Source: Nitrospirota bacterium | GTDB taxonomy: Bacteria > Nitrospirota > Nitrospiria > SBBL01 > Manganitrophaceae | Length of the DNA stretch: 5,734 nt | NCBI GenBank assembly: GCA_023248505.1 | Contig: JAHFEM010000152.1 | Location: 1 to 5,734, forward strand | Direction of reading: 5' to 3' | Shown: positions 4,843 to 5,734 of the stretch, piece by piece | Layout of the letters: each line of letters begins with the position of its first letter | Numbering within the stretch: position 1 is the first letter of the stretch | Notes under the pieces: generated by a model | What the model was told of the DNA's origin: nothing | The model's database searches: none | The model's input: only the letters and a program-made list of their open reading frames with translations | Position numbers and translations under genes: made by a program

Positions 4843-5734
4843 ATGAAACCGGAACGGCTTTCCTTTCCTCGGATCATGGGAAACACGGCGGCGGTCTCCG
4901 AGTCGGAGCAGACCGCGCTTCGGCAATGTGCCATCGATGAAATGTACGCTTCGAGCGGCGGCACCCGATCGCATTACGCCTCCATTAACGACTGGCTTCA
5001 AACGGTTCCACCCGCGCAGATGGAGCGAAAGCGGGAGGAAGCGAATCGGCTCTTTCGCCGCCTCGGCATCACCTTTGCGGTTTATGGCGAGTCCGCCGGT
5101 GCCGAGCGATTGATCCCATTTGATCTCATCCCCCGGATCATTCCTGCGAAAGAATGGAAGATCCTGGCGGCGGGACTTCGCCAGCGTGTCCTCGCCCTCA
5201 ACGCCTTTCTTCACGATCTCTATCACGGCCAGGAGATTCTCAAGGCGGGCCGCATCCCTGCCGAGATGATCTTCAGCAATCCCCAATATCGGGTCGAAAT
5301 GCAGGGAATCAATCTGCCCGGCGGAGTCTACGTTCACATTGCCGGGCTCGATGTGGTCCATACCGGAGAGGGCGAGTTTCACATCCTCGAAGACAACCTG
5401 CGGACCCCCTCCGGCGTCTCCTATATGCTGGCCAACCGTCGCATGATGACGCGGCTCTTCCCCGACCTCTTCTCCCGGCATCCCATTGCACCGATCGAAC
5501 ATTATCCCGAACTGCTGCTTGAAACACTCCGTTCCGTCGCTCCCGAAGGGGTCGATGAGCCGACCGTGGTCCTCCTTACGCCCGGCCCCCACAACAGCGC
5601 TTATTTCGAGCATACTTTTTTAGCGCAGCAGATGGGGATCGAAGTCGTCGAGGCATCCGATCTGTTCGTCCGGGACAACAAGGTTTACATGCGAACGATG
5701 GAAGGACCGGTCCGGGTCGATGTTCTCTATCGGC
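4843..5734 (+). CDS. Circularly permuted ATP-grasp type 2 protein (COG2308; DUF404/DUF407), 3' end cut by window
   Basis: The first 297 residues are visible of about 480 expected; the frame is still open at the window edge. Characteristic family stretches are RLIPFDLIPRIIPAKEW (89-105), LRQRVLALNAFLHDLY (112-127), PGGVYVHIAGLDVV (159-172), HILEDNLRTPSGVSYMLANR (180-199), VVLLTPGPHNSAYFEHTFLA (242-261) and DLFVRDNKVYMRT (273-285). These proteins are cytoplasmic predicted ATP-dependent carboxylate-amine or peptide-forming ligases whose ATP-grasp halves are swapped in order. The true substrate is not established in this family. In many bacteria such genes are followed by an alpha-E domain gene (DUF403) and a transglutaminase-like protease gene, so those are expected just beyond the edge; this is inference. 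It is transcribed divergently from the sigma54 activator and is preceded by a strong terminator that may attenuate it. No frameshift is seen. Confidence 0.93.
   Translation, partial: MKPERLSFPRIMGNTAAVSESEQTALRQCAIDEMYASSGGTRSHYASINDWLQTVPPAQMERKREEANRLFRRLGITFAVYGESAGAERLIPFDLIPRIIPAKEWKILAAGLRQRVLALNAFLHDLYHGQEILKAGRIPAEMIFSNPQYRVEMQGINLPGGVYVHIAGLDVVHTGEGEFHILEDNLRTPSGVSYMLANRRMMTRLFPDLFSRHPIAPIEHYPELLLETLRSVAPEGVDEPTVVLLTPGPHNSAYFEHTFLAQQMGIEVVEASDLFVRDNKVYMRTMEGPVRVDVLYR

Noticed and set aside
4828..5613. Long minus-strand open frame (261 codons) opposite the ATP-grasp gene
   Set aside because: The plus strand here encodes well-conserved family motifs over its whole length; the antisense frame shows no family features and covers the plus-strand start region.
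1..5734. CRISPR array, insertion sequence or phage integration site
   Set aside because: No regularly spaced repeats, transposase genes, terminal inverted repeats with target duplications or tRNA-linked attachment sites are present.

Overview
The window is bacterial chromosomal DNA with moderately high GC and four main genes: the C-terminal two thirds of an elongation factor G, an unusual multi-helix-turn-helix DNA-binding protein, a sigma54 activator linked to a tiny membrane protein, and the first part of a circularly permuted ATP-grasp protein. The EF-G resembles the mitochondrial EF-G1 / spdEFG1 subgroup. Together with sigma54 regulation and the COG2308-type ATP-grasp protein, this suggests a Gram-negative lineage such as Nitrospirota or a former deltaproteobacterial group. 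That placement is inference and no species can be read from the sequence.

Layout from left to right. Bases 2-1456 (+) are the 3' part of the EF-G gene. Bases 1457-1550 are a GC-rich block of nested hairpins that may be a dispersed repeat. Bases 1581-1624 are an intrinsic terminator that faces and ends the minus-strand gene at 1683-2552. That gene starts at TTG and encodes 289 residues with at least three predicted DNA-binding helical units, one resembling sigma70 region 4, plus a C-terminal segment resembling the repeat found with homing endonucleases. Bases 2603-2675 fold into a long hairpin between this gene and a 67-residue single-span membrane protein (2680-2883, minus).

The most coherent system is at 2680-4385, all on the minus strand. 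A PAS-AAA+-Fis type sigma54 activator (445 aa) is followed by three direct repeats of TGAAACA and an overlapping inverted repeat. These lie about 90-127 bases upstream of a predicted sigma54 transcription start. A promoter with intact GG and GC elements at the correct spacing comes next, about 40 bases before the small membrane protein gene, which has a strong Shine-Dalgarno sequence. The likely picture is a one-component regulator that senses a signal through its PAS domain and switches on its neighbour, an unrecognised membrane microprotein. The activator carries GAFTTA in place of the usual GAFTGA loop.

The gap at 4386-4842 separates divergent genes. It holds a very strong plus-strand intrinsic terminator (4711-4763) with no plus-strand gene before it. 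This implies a small RNA or a regulated leader in front of the ATP-grasp gene, which starts at 4843 and runs off the window end.
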